Origin: Hemibagrus wyckioides
Lineage: Eukaryota; Chordata; Actinopteri; Siluriformes; Bagridae
Assembly: GCF_019097595.1 (NCBI RefSeq)
Contig: NC_080712.1
Coordinates: 19,988,146-20,052,145 of the forward strand
DNA: 64,000 nt
Direction: 5' to 3'
In this document: one piece after another, positions 1 to 12,358 of the stretch
Layout of the letters: every line of letters starts with the position of its first letter
Numbering within the stretch: the stretch's first letter is position 1
Position numbers and translations under genes: made by a program
Notes under the pieces: model-generated
What the model was told of the DNA's origin: nothing
Seen by the model: the letters and a program-made list of their open reading frames with translations, nothing else
Databases searched by the model: none

Positions 1-339
1 CTCATAAAGTATTCCTGTTAACAAGCTTTTTCACTGTTCTCCACTCCATGTATTTACACATATCGGTGATAAGAGTGTTTAAACTGAGGTGTGTAATCTG
101 TATCCCTTTTTTCTGATTAGTTTTCTTATTTTCACTGTGTTGCAGAATATGAAACAGGATATGTTGATACACTTTTACTCTATATCCAACTTGTCTTGTG
201 CATATTCACACATTGGTTTCAGTGAATATGGGGCACTGAGCTTATTGGGTGTAACTGTAATATAAAATGTTTTGATCTGCTATCAAATTTCTTCTAAAAA
301 AAAGTGATTATTTAATCAGAAGATTAGAAATACCCTAAA
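1..339. other. Unrecognised AT-rich flank
   Basis: I see no open reading frame, splice-phased exon or recognisable repeat here. The sequence is AT-rich and could be intergenic DNA or the 3' flank of an upstream gene outside the window. Confidence 0.4.
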
Positions 340-1507
340 TACGCTGATCAGCCATAACATTATGACCACTCCTCATCATGGCACCTGTTAGTGGGTGGGA
401 TATATTAGGCAGCAAGTGAACATTTTGTCCTCAAAGTTGATGTGTTAGAAGCAGTAAAAAATGGGCAAGCGTCGGATTTGAGCGAGTTTGACAAGGGCCA
501 AATTGTGATGGCTAGATGACTGGATCAGAGTATCTCCAAAACTGCAGCTCTTGTGAGGTGTTCCCGGTTTGCAGTGGTCAGTATCTATCAAAAATGGTCC
601 AAGGAAGGAACAGTGGTGAACCAGCAACAGGGTGATGGGTGACCAAGACTCATTGATGTACATGGGGAACGAAGGCTGGCCCGTGTGTTCTGATCCAACA
701 GATGAGCTACTGTTGCTCAAATTGCTAAAAAAGTTCATGCTGATTCTGATAGAAAGATGTCAGAATACACAGTGCATCACAGTTTCTTTATTTTATTTTG
801 TTGTACATGTACATGTTACAATGACAATAAAGACATTCTATTCTATTCTATTCTATTCTAGTTTGTTGTATATAGGGCTGCATAGCCGCAGACCAGTCAG
901 GGTGCCCATGCTGACCCCTGGGCACTGCCAAAAGCGGCAACAATGGGTACGTGAGCATCAGAACTGGACCACAGAGCAATGGAAGAAGGTGGCCTGGTCT
1001 GATGAATCACATTTTCTTTTACATCACGTGGATGGCCAGGTGCGTGTGAGTTGCTTACCTAGGGAACACATGGCACCAGGATGCACTATGGGAAAAAGGC
1101 AGGCCGGGCAATGTTCTGCTGGGAAACCTTGGGTCCTGCCATCCATCTGGATGTTACTTTCACATGTACCACATACCTAAGCATTGTTGCAGACCATGTA
1201 CACCCTTTCATGGAAACGGTATTCCCTGATGGCTGTGGTCTCTTTCAGCAGGATAATGCACCTTGCCACAAAGCAAAAAATGGTTCAGGAATGGATTGAT
1301 GAGCACAACAACGAGTTTGAGGTGTTGACTTGGCCTCCAAATTCCCCAGATCTCAATCCAATCGAGCATCTGTGGGATGTACTGAACAAACAAGTCTGAT
1401 CTATGAAGGCCTCACCTTACAACTTACAGGAAGGACTTAAAGGATCTACTGCTAACATCTTGGTCCCAGATACCACAGCACACCTTCAGAGATCTAGTAG
1501 AGTCCAT
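340..1507 (+). mobile_element. Tc1-like DNA transposon remnant, copy A
   Basis: The left end carries the terminal motif CAGCCATAACATTATGACCA, shared with the other copies in this window. Translated pieces in shifting frames read as a Tc1/mariner transposase. The N-terminal helix-turn-helix piece includes [14 protein letters not shown] residues. A middle piece reads WSDESHFLLHHVDG. The C-terminal part reads FQQDNAPCHKAK and then NSPDLNPIEHLWDVL, which carries the second Asp and the Glu region of the DD34E catalytic triad. Frameshifts and stops break it, and the right terminal repeat is missing after about 1507, so it cannot encode an active enzyme. It is interrupted by a retroposon tail at 786-864. 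Confidence 0.9.
786..864 (+). mobile_element. Short retroposon 3' tail nested in Tc1 copy A
   Basis: About 79 bp interrupt the transposase reading. The insert contains GACAATAAAG followed by tandem ATTCT units, typical of the 3' end of a fish non-LTR retrotransposon or a SINE using the same tail. The 5-bp motif AGTTT stands at both edges (781-785 and 860-864) and looks like a target-site duplication. Only the 3' end is present, as expected for 5'-truncated LINE insertions. The LINE clade cannot be named from this little sequence. Confidence 0.65.
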
Positions 1508-2027
1508 ATATATGCCTCAAACTGAGGTATTTTATTTGTGAAATTATAACACACTAATATCAACGTTATTATATGTATATGTATGTTTCTTGACTTATAA
1601 ATAATGTCAGATTGGACCTATGTTTTGTCACTCAGGAATAGGAAGCCCTATGCATCTAATAAGTAGACAAATATAAATCTTTATGTTTATAGATCTTTAC
1701 TGAGAGTGTCTGTAGGATTTATTTTACAGTGAAAAGGCTCTGAGGCTGCAAAGGATTTGAGCACCTCTGGTATAGAGCAACGTATCAGAGCACTGCAGCA
1801 GTGTTTCCATTTAATTATCTTCGAGCAATCGTTGCAGTTAAAGTCTGAAAAGTCAGTCAGTCCCACAGGAGCAGAGTTACAGCCTGAGCACTGTTGTGTC
1901 TTCGCCTTGTTTTTCTCCGCTCAAATGTGGACTTGGGACTCGGCTGTAGGCTGTCACAAAAGTTCATTTACCTCGGAGAAAATGTCAGCGACATACTGGC
2001 TGTCAGAGAGGCTGACATTTTGACATA
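1508..2027 (+). promoter_or_regulatory. mocos: mocos upstream region, putative promoter
   Basis: This is the 520 bp between the Tc1 remnant and the mocos start codon. No TATA box is evident at a convincing distance. An 88-codon open frame at 1757-2023 shows no family similarity and stops just before the mocos ATG, so I treat it as chance. The transcription start site is not identifiable by eye. Promoter function is inferred only from position. Confidence 0.4.
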
Positions 2028-5000
2028 ATGGAAACGCTTTCGAGTGAATTTAACCGCCTGTGCACGTTTGAGAGCTTTAAGGAAATCTGGCCGTGTTACA
2101 CTTTCGCTTGTGAGCAGCAGGAGCTGATCCGCCGTGAATTTTCCAGGCTCAAAGGTAAAGTTAACATTCATGGCTTTATCCACAACCACACCAAGTTCTC
2201 CTGCTTGCTTAAACGTTTCGTATCGATTGACGAACTTTGTGTTTATCCACTGACAACACGCGAAGTAAACACACAAACAAACAAACAAACATAGTCGATT
2301 ACTTAGTAGTGTTTTATTTCATAACTGCTGTATGGTCTGGAGCGCCCTCTGCTGCTCATCTGGCACAAAAACAGACATGAGAAAGCTCGTTAATATTATA
2401 GTGCTGGTTAAAGCTGGGGGGGGGGGGTTAAGGACAAAGATGTGGCTCAGAGCTGCCGTGACAATCCAGTAAAAGTCATTCCCAGTCAGGGTGTTTGGAC
2501 GGAAATTTGCACGCATGACATACGCCAGCACAGACACGTCACACAGCATCACACCCCGCTTCAGGCATGACGCAATATTTATCTCATTATACGGTTACAC
2601 TGAGGAGATAATGGTGTCCGAGCAGATGCGCGAATAATTGGGCCGCACCCAAAAAAACCCTGCATACTACTGTACACCCTTTAGACATACTGCACCTTGT
2701 GCGGTTTGTGACACAGCCTTTATTTTCTCTGGATGTGTATTAACTTGTCACTCACAGTGGACAAGGGCGCAGCGCGATCCTGGGAACAAAATGTTCTTCC
2801 GCGGCTTGTTACAGCAGTATAGTTCCAAAGACAAATCCTACTGCTTTAAAATATTCTTTTATTTGAGACTTTATGTGGTTTCACACATTCACTTTAGATT
2901 AATCATGAATATACACACAGTCATTGCTGCTAATGTGTTCCCCAGTCTCATCAAGCATGCAGGATGACCTGTATGACCTGTTTGTTGTTTAACCTGCTTT
3001 GACCTGCTCTCTAAAAAAAATAAAAAATAAATCAATCAATATATATATATATTACTTTGTTACTTTGAACGAATGATTTTTATATAGTAATTTTATTTAA
3101 TAATTGAAGCTATTATTATTAATGAACTGTTCCTCACACAGATATTACCTACCTCGATCATGCTGGGACAACGCTCTTTGCTGAATCCCAGGTCAAAGCG
3201 TTTTATGAGGATATATCCAGGAATGTGTACGGTTAGTAATTTCATAAGTAATACCTTATTAAATCATTTGCCTGGGAATTCAGATATCTTCCTGAATCCT
3301 AGAATTGAATATACCTATGATAGTAATTGTATTAGATATGATGGGCCTAATATATGAGTGTGATACTAAAGAGAAGTATTTCTCCCAGGTAACCCTCACA
3401 GTCTCAGTCCCAGCAGTAAAATGACACATGACACGGTGGAGCGGGTCAGATACAGGTACTCGGTTTCTCACCTGCCAGTGGATTTTTCTTCTTTCCTTTG
3501 TAACACCGCTGAAACTTTTCTTGGTTCCAGAATGACATCCATATATTACATGTACAGCGAATCATCATGTACACAACCAACTAAAGGAGCTAATACAGAC
3601 ATAATTGAATACAGACTTATTAGGAAAGCCATAAATTATCAAGAGATTTATTCTTGTTTAGATGTCTCAATACAGTGGCAGTTTGTCAGGCATGGACAGG
3701 GTTTTTTTTTTTTTAAATTAAGAGACAGCAAAGTAGACAAATCCAAAGGTCAATGCTGAATAGAAGTCATGCTTCAGGCAATGGTTCAGGCATTCAACCT
3801 GACAGACTAGACTAGGCAAGTCTAAACCTGTTAAACCAAAATAGCATGAAACATTAACAACTGAGTCGAGTTAGCTGTCCTGTGACTAATATGTCTATTT
3901 TTTTTCTAGTTATTATAAGTTATAAGAATGAATTGTTTTGTATCATACACACTATTTAAATAAGAAAGTCAGTACAGTAATTTATAATAAATTGTGCATG
4001 AAGAGTTTTTCCAGTATGTATATCTAAACTACAACAGACAATTAGCTGCTTTTTTGTGAAAGCCCCTGGGGAATGCTCATCCAAAAATGCCTCAGCTTTT
4101 TCACTCAGTTTCATTTTAGAACATACAAAATATTTTTCTATTTTTTGTGCAGGACTTCAATGTGTGTGTGTTATTTAGTTTAGTTTCAAAATAATATATG
4201 GTTCAATGTAAGCCTCCTGATGCAAATATGTGATTAATAAATAAATATTTACATTAAAAAATGAAAAAGGCTTTAAGCATGGTGGCCCACGTCACTGCAC
4301 TGACGTTTTTTCTGTTCTTCTGCATATAATAATAAACTGATGGGTTAAGCCATTACTTCTAGGACATTAATGCATATTGTGTCTTTTTCTCTCTGTAGGA
4401 TACTGGAGCACTTTAACACAAGCCCTGATGAATACTCAGTCATTTTCACTCCAGGCTGCACTGCAGCTCTTAAATTAGTGGCTGAAACTTTTCCTTGGAC
4501 GTCTGCTTCTGATGAACATTCAGGAAGTCAATTCTGCTACCTCACCGACAATCACACATCAGTAGTTGGCATTCGAGGGGTAACTGGACCTCAAGGAGTG
4601 GGAGCAGTGCCCGTGTTTCCTCAGGAAATAGAAGAAAAGGCCAAAGCTAGCCAAGTCATGATGAATACACAGGATGAATGCTTGGTGGCACATCTTTTTT
4701 GTTATCCTGCCCAGAGCAATTTTTCTGGGCGGAAATATCCTATGAGTTATGTGAGAGGGATTCAGTGCCAGCAGCTCTACCCAGCATGTGAGCATAGGGG
4801 TCGGTGGTTTGTTCTGCTGGATGCTTCCGGATTTGTTGGCTGCTCACAACTGGACCTGAAGCAACACCCAGCTGATTTTGTGCCCATCTCTTTCTATAAA
4901 ATGTTTGGATTCCCCACTGGACTTGGAGCCTTGCTGGTGAGGAATGAAGTTGCTGAGCTGTTGAAAAAGAAGTATTTTGGTGGAGGCACAGCAGCAGCTT

Positions 5001-8000
5001 ATCTGGTGGGGGAGGACTACTTTGTACCAAAGTCTGACATTGTTAGCAGGTACTCTGCACTACAAAACTCCAAAAAAGCATTACAGTTGACTTGCTAGTA
5101 ATTGGTAACTCAATATTTCTTTATTTGTTTTTGGGTATGTTCAGATTTGAAGATGGAACCATTTCATTCCTTGATATTATTTCCCTCCACCATGGGTTTG
5201 ATGCTTTGCACAGACTGACTGGTATGAAAGTTATGTCTTTATACTTTTAACACAATATTACTCTAATTAAAACAAACTATATTACTGATGTGTTTATTGT
5301 CCCCAGGAAGCATGATGAACATACAGCTTCACACATTTGGCCTAGCTCATTATACTTACACCATACTGTCTTGCCTGTGCCACAGCAATGCACAACCTGT
5401 GGCTCAGATCTATTGTGACAGTGAGTTTGAGAATGCAACAGATCAGGGTGCTATCATCAACTTCAACTTGCTGGACTGCCATGGCCAAGTGATCGGATAC
5501 TATCAGGTCAAACACCTATGAAAAGTAACACATTCTCCAAGAGCTCTGACTTCTAACTTTATAAAAAAAATAAATAAATTCACAGGATGGAGGATTTCCA
5601 ATTACTTCCTGCAATGGGCAAATTAATCAGTTTATTTCAGGCTTGTGATTAAAAATCCACTCTTGCTTTTCCCTCAGGTGGACAAAATGGCCTGTCTGTT
5701 CAATATCCATTTGCGCACAGGCTGTTTCTGTAACACTGGGGCCTGCCAGGCATATCTAGGCATCAGCAACCAAGAGGTAAAGAGTAACTTACAGGTCAGT
5801 GAGGTCTTCTTTTGCATGCTTTTAAGAAAATGAAATGTTCCTTCAATCACATTTTGCATATAGTCTACTCAGCGTACATATTAATTGTGGTGGAGAAGCA
5901 TTGTCGTAAAGGCTGTGTTGAATTGATTTTACTTTAAGGCCGGTCATGTCTGTGGAGACAACATTGACCTGATTGATGGACGTCCAACCGGGTCTGTCCG
6001 GATATCCTTTGGGTATATGTCAACTTTTGAAGACTGTCAGAGTTTCTTAAAGTTTATTGTTGACTGCTTTGTGGAAAAACCACTAATATTGAACCATGAG
6101 AGACTGGCAAGGTTAAAGTCAACTGGAATGGCAGAGACCTCGGTTTCCAATGAGCTGACGTCAATCGAGAGACCCGTGCCTATGATGAATGACCTAAATA
6201 TCTCTCCTGCTTCTGTCAGTCAAACATTTTTACAGGATACTATTCCAAAGGCAGATAGGAACAGTGAAATTACTTATACACTGACCAATATCTTCATATA
6301 TCCCATTAAGTCCTGTGCTGCATTTGAGGTATGCTTAACATCAATCTATAAATATTACATCATGGCATCCATTTAACATGAAATACTATTACATAATGCA
6401 TTGCATTCTGTATAGTATTACTATTATTGCTAATTATTACTTATTTTGTTTATTCCTTTCTGTATTTAAAATGAAAGTCAATACATGTCATGGTCAAGAG
6501 TCATCAAGAAACATCATGCTGTTGTGTGGAACTCAACAGGTGACAGAATGGCCTTTGGGCCCTCAGGGACTCTTATATGACCGCATGTGGATGGTAGTGA
6601 ATGAGAATGGAGTGTGTCTGAGTCAGAAGAGAGAACCCAAACTGTGTCTAATAAATCCACACATCTGCCTAAACTCCAAGACGCTGTGTCTGGAAGCCTC
6701 AGGTCAGACACATTTTGTGATGTTGGTCTCATTTTACATTCAAATTTTTAATTACAATTCTCCTAGAGGCATGTTGTGGGAGGTGGGGGAAATAAAGAGT
6801 GAGTTTTGTATTGAAAGAATAGGTATGGATCCAATTACTGTTCCCCTGGAGATCAGTAAAGAAAAGCATGGCTCAAGAACATGTCAAAGCAAAGTCTGTG
6901 GTGACAGGTACGTGGAATATTTTTATTTTAATTTTGTTTCATGGGATTTGTGATATGGTCTTGGCTTTTATATTTATCACACAAGGGCAAATGATATTGA
7001 TTGATAATTTGTATTTGTTTTATGTTCCCATAATGATATTTATTTATTTATGTACTGTTTCAGGGTGCAGACTGTTGACTGTGGGGAGGAAGTATCAGTC
7101 TGGTTGTCAGAGTTCCTGGGAAAACCTTGCAGTCTCATTAGACAGAGTCCCAGTTTTGTCCGGGATATGAAAATGGGCACAGGAATGGGTAAAGTACTCA
7201 GTATGGCACACCATTTTAACTGTTATATTGTGACAGCTGCAGGTATTTGGTGCTAAAACTAAAGGTTCAGTAGAAATGTCATGCAGGTAATGTGTGGATT
7301 CAGTTTCTATTGTTTAACCTTAAGCCAGACAAAAAGGGCACACTCGTTGTTCCAGTAGTCACACAGAAAAGAAATGACCAAAGTAGAAAAATGTGAAAAT
7401 ATACAATATAACACTAAAGTCATTACATCACATATACATTTTTAATCATTTTCTATCAGTCCTGATGAGTGAGCTTAAAGCTCAGTGTCACTCAAAGTAC
7501 TGATTTCAATACAGACTCATCTAAATCTGATCAATTGGTCTGTGTCATGAACTATGTTTAAAAAATGTATGCTTGTGTATTTTTTAATATGTTCACTTGT
7601 GTGTATTTAAACAGTCATATGAACATAATGTAAATCTGATCATATCTCTGTGTATATGATTTATGTTCTGCAGGTGCCTGTCTCTCTCTGGTGAATGAGG
7701 CTCAGTTTTTGCTAATTAACAGAGCTAGCATGGCACTTCTGCTTAATCACATCATTAACAGGTGATGGTTGCTACCTGTTTCGTGAATATAAATACACTC
7801 ATAATGGGTAGTGACGCAGTAGGATTTGGACATTAATTTAATTTAAATGTAAATTTTTCCATTCCATGGTCTGGTCTGATCGTATAGTTGAACTGGTTAC
7901 GGCATGGATCCTATAATAGTTCTCTTATAATTTGGTTTGTCACAGGCAAGGCAGTTCAAATAATTGCACCTCTTTTGACATGCTGCAACTCATCAATCGT

Positions 8001-8778
8001 TTTCGGGCGAACCTCGTTATCTCAGGCTCAGAGCCTTTTGAAGAAGAGGACTGGACAAGTGTAAAAATAGGCAGCACACCCTTTCAGGTTGGTAGAATCT
8101 TTAAAATAACCCGATGTCTTATGAGCACATTTAGGCCAGTTGTGAAAAATTGCAGCTGAAACTGATATAGAGATTCAGACATCAATTGTACATTTGAAAG
8201 CACCCCATTAACCATTTCTCACTGGTTTGTTGAAGGTGGCAGGGAAATGTAGTCGTTGCCAAATGATTGGAATAGATCAGACCTCTGGCACTAAATCCCA
8301 GGAGCCTCTCAGATCTCTGTCTGATTGCCGGAGTGGAAAGGTCAGTGTAATTTAAAACTATATTAAGGGAGTGAGAGTGTTTATATGAGAAGCAAGTGGA
8401 GTGGAACTCCAGTATATTAATTTGATGTAAACTCCATGGTACCAAGGTGATTTAATACAGTTTCAACACTAAACAATTCTGTTTTTTATTTTAAACTGTC
8501 AAATACGTTTTTAGTTATGCAGTTGTTATCTTCTGTGTATATACATTTGCGTATTAAAGGAAATTTTATTTACTTTTACAATGTAACTTTGCCAGAAGAG
8601 AACTACCAATGCTTACAAACTATGGTTTCCGAGACTTTATGCTTTAAATGACTTACTTTCCCCTAATTCACAGATTACATTTGGAGTGTACTTGAATCAT
8701 CTGTTACCGAGATCCAATCCATATCCTATGTTGTCTGTTGAGTCCCATGTGATGGTCAAACCAACAGCTGAATGTTAG
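2028..8778 (+). CDS. mocos: Molybdenum cofactor sulfurase (MOCOS)
   Basis: This enzyme takes sulfur from L-cysteine and places it on the molybdenum cofactor of xanthine dehydrogenase and aldehyde oxidase in the cytosol. There are 15 coding exons: 2028-2154, 3142-3231, 3389-3455, 4399-5049, 5145-5221, 5307-5506, 5678-5794, 5939-6328, 6540-6702, 6823-6907, 7064-7188, 7674-7761, 7946-8087, 8236-8340 and 8674-8778. All are flanked by GT-AG and keep phase, giving 843 codons (human about 888). Residues 1 to about 480 are a class V aminotransferase (NifS-like) domain: YLDHAGTTLF near the start, the PLP lysine in SFYKMFGFPTGLGALL at K262, and RTGCFCNTGAC at 417-427 with the sulfur-carrying cysteine region. 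After a variable linker, YPIKSCAAFE opens the MOSC domain, with GVCLSQKREPKLCLI and KCSRCQMIGID. The ATG at 2028 is in frame with exon 2 through a consensus donor. No breaks were seen. The intron boundaries fit vertebrate MOCOS, which makes this call secure. Confidence 0.96.
2341..2357 (-). promoter_or_regulatory. CTCF-like motif in mocos intron 1
   Basis: The minus strand reads CAGCAGAGGGCGCT, which closely matches the core of the vertebrate CTCF consensus. It lies about 190 bp downstream of mocos exon 1. The match is seen in the sequence. Occupancy is inference. Confidence 0.45.
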
Positions 8779-8817
8779 ACAACTGCTGCAACATGGAGCA
8801 TGTGTAAAAATCCCAGG

Positions 8818-8823
8818 ATTAAA
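8818..8823 (+). terminator. mocos: Candidate mocos polyadenylation signal
   Basis: ATTAAA, the most common variant signal, lies 40 bp after the mocos stop. A second ATTAAA is at 8887-8892. No canonical AATAAA occurs close by. Which one is used cannot be told from sequence. Confidence 0.4.
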
Positions 8824-8991
8824 CTGTGTCTGTAAAACTGAATAAGTCTTATGTCAAATTTACACTGCTGATAATCTAACCATTATATTAAATACACAAC
8901 TTATAAGCAAATAGGACATCACTCACAAGGCTATGTTCCATGGGTGGCTAAATTCTATGTAAGCATTTGTAGATAGGTTGTATTGTACAGT

Positions 8992-9640
8992 CTGGAGTGA
9001 AGGCTAACCTGCTGATCTGAACCCACAGACAAGCTACTGTAACAAACACTGCTGAAACTATTTATGTTGGCTATGACAGAAAGGTATCAGAACACACAGT
9101 GTTGGGCATGTGAGCATCAGAACTGGATTATGGAGCAATGGAAGAAGTTAGGCCTGGTCTGATGAATCAAGTTTTCTTTTGCATTATATTGACTACTATG
9201 TGTGTGTGCATCACTTGCCTGGGGAAAAGATCTGAAGAAGTTCACATGGATATTAGATTGACATTTACCACCTACCTAAACACTGTTGCAGACCACTGTT
9301 ATGCCCTGACACACTGCAAAAATTGTTCAGAAATGATTTGAGGAACATGACCAGAGTTCAAGGTGGCCTGACCTTGACTCCCAAATTCCACAGATCTTAA
9401 TCAGATCGAGCATCTGTGGGATGTGCTGGAGAAACAAGTCAGATCCATGGAGAGCCCATCCATGTGCCCACCATGGAGAAACATACAGGACTTAAAGGAT
9501 CTGGTTGTAACATCTTGGCGACAAATACCACAGCACACCTTCAGAGGGCTTGTGGAATCCGTCTGTCGATGGGAGTTGTTTTGGCAGCACAAGAGGGAAC
9601 TACACAATATTAGGTTTTAACATTATGGCTGATTGGTGTA
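8992..9640 (+). mobile_element. Tc1-like transposon remnant, copy B
   Basis: This is a 5'-truncated copy with several internal deletions. It keeps the transposase C-terminal reading around ASSNSTDLNQIEHLWDVLEKQ in broken frames. The right terminal repeat, ATTATGGCTGATTGGTGTA, ends at about 9640. Its 9033-9127 segment is identical to part of copy C at 12848-12942. It is inactive. Confidence 0.85.
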
Positions 9641-9942
9641 TGAGACAACCTTGAAAGATTAAGAGAACATATATAAAGCTTATTGTAAATTTAATGCAGT
9701 GTGCTGATTCTCACTCACCTCATATCATTTAACATGAAGCTCAAGGGCCACATTAACCACAGCCCATTCTCTACAGTGATAATAAACTCAGCAAGGTCTG
9801 GCTTGAATCATTTTTTCTAAAGAAAAAAAAAAGGATTTTTACCAAAAAATAGGTAAACGCTGCTCCACACAACAAAAGAAAGTGCTTTTTCTCAAGCTCG
9901 AACACCCAGGGAAAAAATCATTGTAATTGATTTTAAACTCTC

Positions 9943-9977
9943 TAATGGATTATTGCTACTAAGTACATTATGCAAAT
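9943..9977. promoter_or_regulatory. Candidate homeodomain + POU octamer cluster
   Basis: TAATGGATTA (9943-9952) is a palindromic paired-homeodomain-type site. It is followed 17 bp later by ATGCAAAT (9970-9977), a perfect POU octamer. The flanks have no transposon-like features. Enhancer function is inference only. Confidence 0.25.
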
Positions 9978-10904
9978 CTTTTAGGGCATTTTAATGAATG
10001 TTTCATGCTGCCGTTGTTGTCTGAAACATGCTGATGGCATTAGTGTCATTTGAACTGAAAGGAGAGGTAAACATCAACCCATCACATCTGTTTAAAAGAA
10101 AAACAAGGCTTACTGTTTAATGGGAACATGTGCTTATAGTCTGCTTAACACGGTTCTGTGTAGAGTACTGGTGTTTGTATTGTAAATAAGAATTAGTATG
10201 TTTATTTCTATTAGATTATCTGACAGGAGAAAAGAGCAATGCTGATATTGTTGATATAAGGGTGTTTTTTTGTTGCCTGCCATGTAATCTTTTGGGTTTT
10301 CTTGTAATTGCAGTGTATTATCCTCAGATAAAATTAAGAGTCAGCAGTTGAGCTGAAACATAAATACATTGACTATACTGTATATAAATCAAAACAGCAT
10401 TACAGCTACCTCTGCTACATGGCATGGATTCTAAAAAGGATATGAAATTTCACTAAAATAATTTGGATTTTATTTCAGTTTATATTTCAGAGGTTATAAA
10501 CAGGATGGAACAGAAACAGGTTTTTTTGCCTCACTTATCTGTGACTCTCCAGGCTTTGGCTATCTGTAGTTCTTAAACATGATTTTGTGTGTCACATGCA
10601 GTTAATAAAACCACTCCCTAAATGTTTTCCAGTAAGTGCTGTATCATTCCATCACTAGACAGCGCTATAATCCAAGGGGGAACTGAAATATTCATGAAAA
10701 CATCTGCCTGACAGAATGAAAATGTTAATTCTATGAATCATGTTTCAACACCGAACTGACTGAAAAAGATCAAGTCATTCCTCATTGCCACAGTCCATCA
10801 CATAGTGATTAGACCCTTTAATCGACTCACATGCAACTCTTTTTCTCTTTAATCCAATTTAATAGAAATCATTTGTAAATAATGTTCATGCATTCCTGTC
10901 TCAT

Positions 10905-10985
10905 GACTACAGTTCCCAGGAGAGGCTCCAGATCCACCTCAACCCTGATCAGCAGTTACTGAGGATGAATAAATGAATGAATAAT
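10905..10985 (+). repeat. Degraded end of a dispersed teleost repeat
   Basis: The segment reads as the 3' end of the common fish repeat that runs 'aggctcca...ccctgat.ag...gttactgaggatgaatgaatg' with an AATG-rich tail. Better preserved relatives are near 27768, 34255 and 45300. Only the tail survives. Confidence 0.5.
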
Positions 10986-12358
10986 TTTAATGTATGCAGA
11001 TTCATAAGTTCATATCTAAAGACTGCAATGTTTGAAAACAGTCATCCGCCCTAAAATAATAAGTTTAGAGATGTTATTCTCTGCTAATGGTGTCAGTGTA
11101 GTTTTCAATAGAGAAATAACATGCAGCAACAGGCAGGTTAATCAAGAAATTAACAGGAATAGCTATCTAGCAGGCACTTTTATTAATAGAGAGATGCTAA
11201 CAGGACCAAACTGACATGAGAATGAAATGGATAATGAATCATTTAAACCTTTGGATAAAAATAGGATCAGTTTACATATAAAAATAAAAAAGTTTATCAG
11301 AACTTCTACAGACCTGAGGAATGCACAGATTAAGAGTACATAAGATTTATGCAACATCTGCTTGGTATTTTATTGATTTTCCATACCACCCATCTTCCAT
11401 CTTATTGAATAGCCTTTTTAAATGGTTCAACATCTAACAAGGTTTTAGAGATTTTCATTGGTCTACCCTCACTCCCTCATAAATTCTTCTAGAATGACGA
11501 AGCTAGATTAGATTTCTTCGCAGGCGTATAGCTCGGTATCATGCACTTTTTAATGCTTTGCATGGATTTGTTTAAATGTAAATATTCTTCCGAAGCACGT
11601 AGATGCCATTTTTGACATGCAGTTTGCACAATGATAGCCTTCTAGTTATCAGCTTTCCTGACTTATTATCTAAAATAACCTTGTAGCTCCAGAACAAACA
11701 AACTAAAAAGATAGGAAATCATGTTTGGGCTGATTAATTATATTTTCTGTAAGGTACAAAACTCTTCAAATTTATTTGTTTTGTTTATTTATTTTCACAA
11801 TGACTTATTAATGGTTACTGTGTGTCTGAGTTCCTCTGATTAATGCCTAAGCTTCTGCTTTGATTCATGATGATGCCAAGTAACTTGCAACTTTTTGGGA
11901 AGAACAATTTTGTGAAATTAGACACGAGCAGAATTTCAGACAGTGTTCTGAACTTAACTCCAGAGTAATCAATACAATTAATCTTTTTCCACAAGTAATT
12001 TGCAAGTCTATTACACAAAATACTATGGAACAAAACCTTTCTGCAGTAATTTTCATTACAATACACAAGGTGCCTCATGTTCTCATCTTCACTTTGTTTC
12101 AGTCAACTGCTGACTAGTTGCTGTGTAGTTTCAAAGAAACTGCTTTGTGCTGTGTGCACATTCAGTACCCTGTGTCAGGACTTCTTAAACTCTTATCAGC
12201 CAATGACTAAAGTGTCAAATAAATTCTTTAAAGATGTATTCTATGAACATAGTCCAATTATTTAAATATTAGATTCATTTTTAATGTGCACAAAATATGC
12301 CGGCTACTTATCAGAGTTAAAGAACTTTTTTACTTTTGAAATTTCCAGACAGAATATA

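Larger units (their letters stand above)
9641..12358. other. Intergenic DNA between mocos and anxa11
   Basis: No exon-like segment with family similarity was found on either strand. Short open frames (for example 11032-11214 and minus 11815-12078) have no recognisable domains. A homeodomain/octamer motif cluster lies at 9943-9977. A degraded dispersed repeat end lies near 10905-10985. The rest is AT-rich and featureless to me. Confidence 0.5.

Noticed and set aside
340..1507. Functional Tc1-like transposase
   Set aside because: All copies (A-E and the second family) have frameshifts, stops, missing catalytic segments or missing ends, so none can be active.
1757..2023. 88-codon plus-strand frame just upstream of mocos
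   Set aside because: No similarity to any family, in a different frame from mocos, and no sign of an upstream coding exon.
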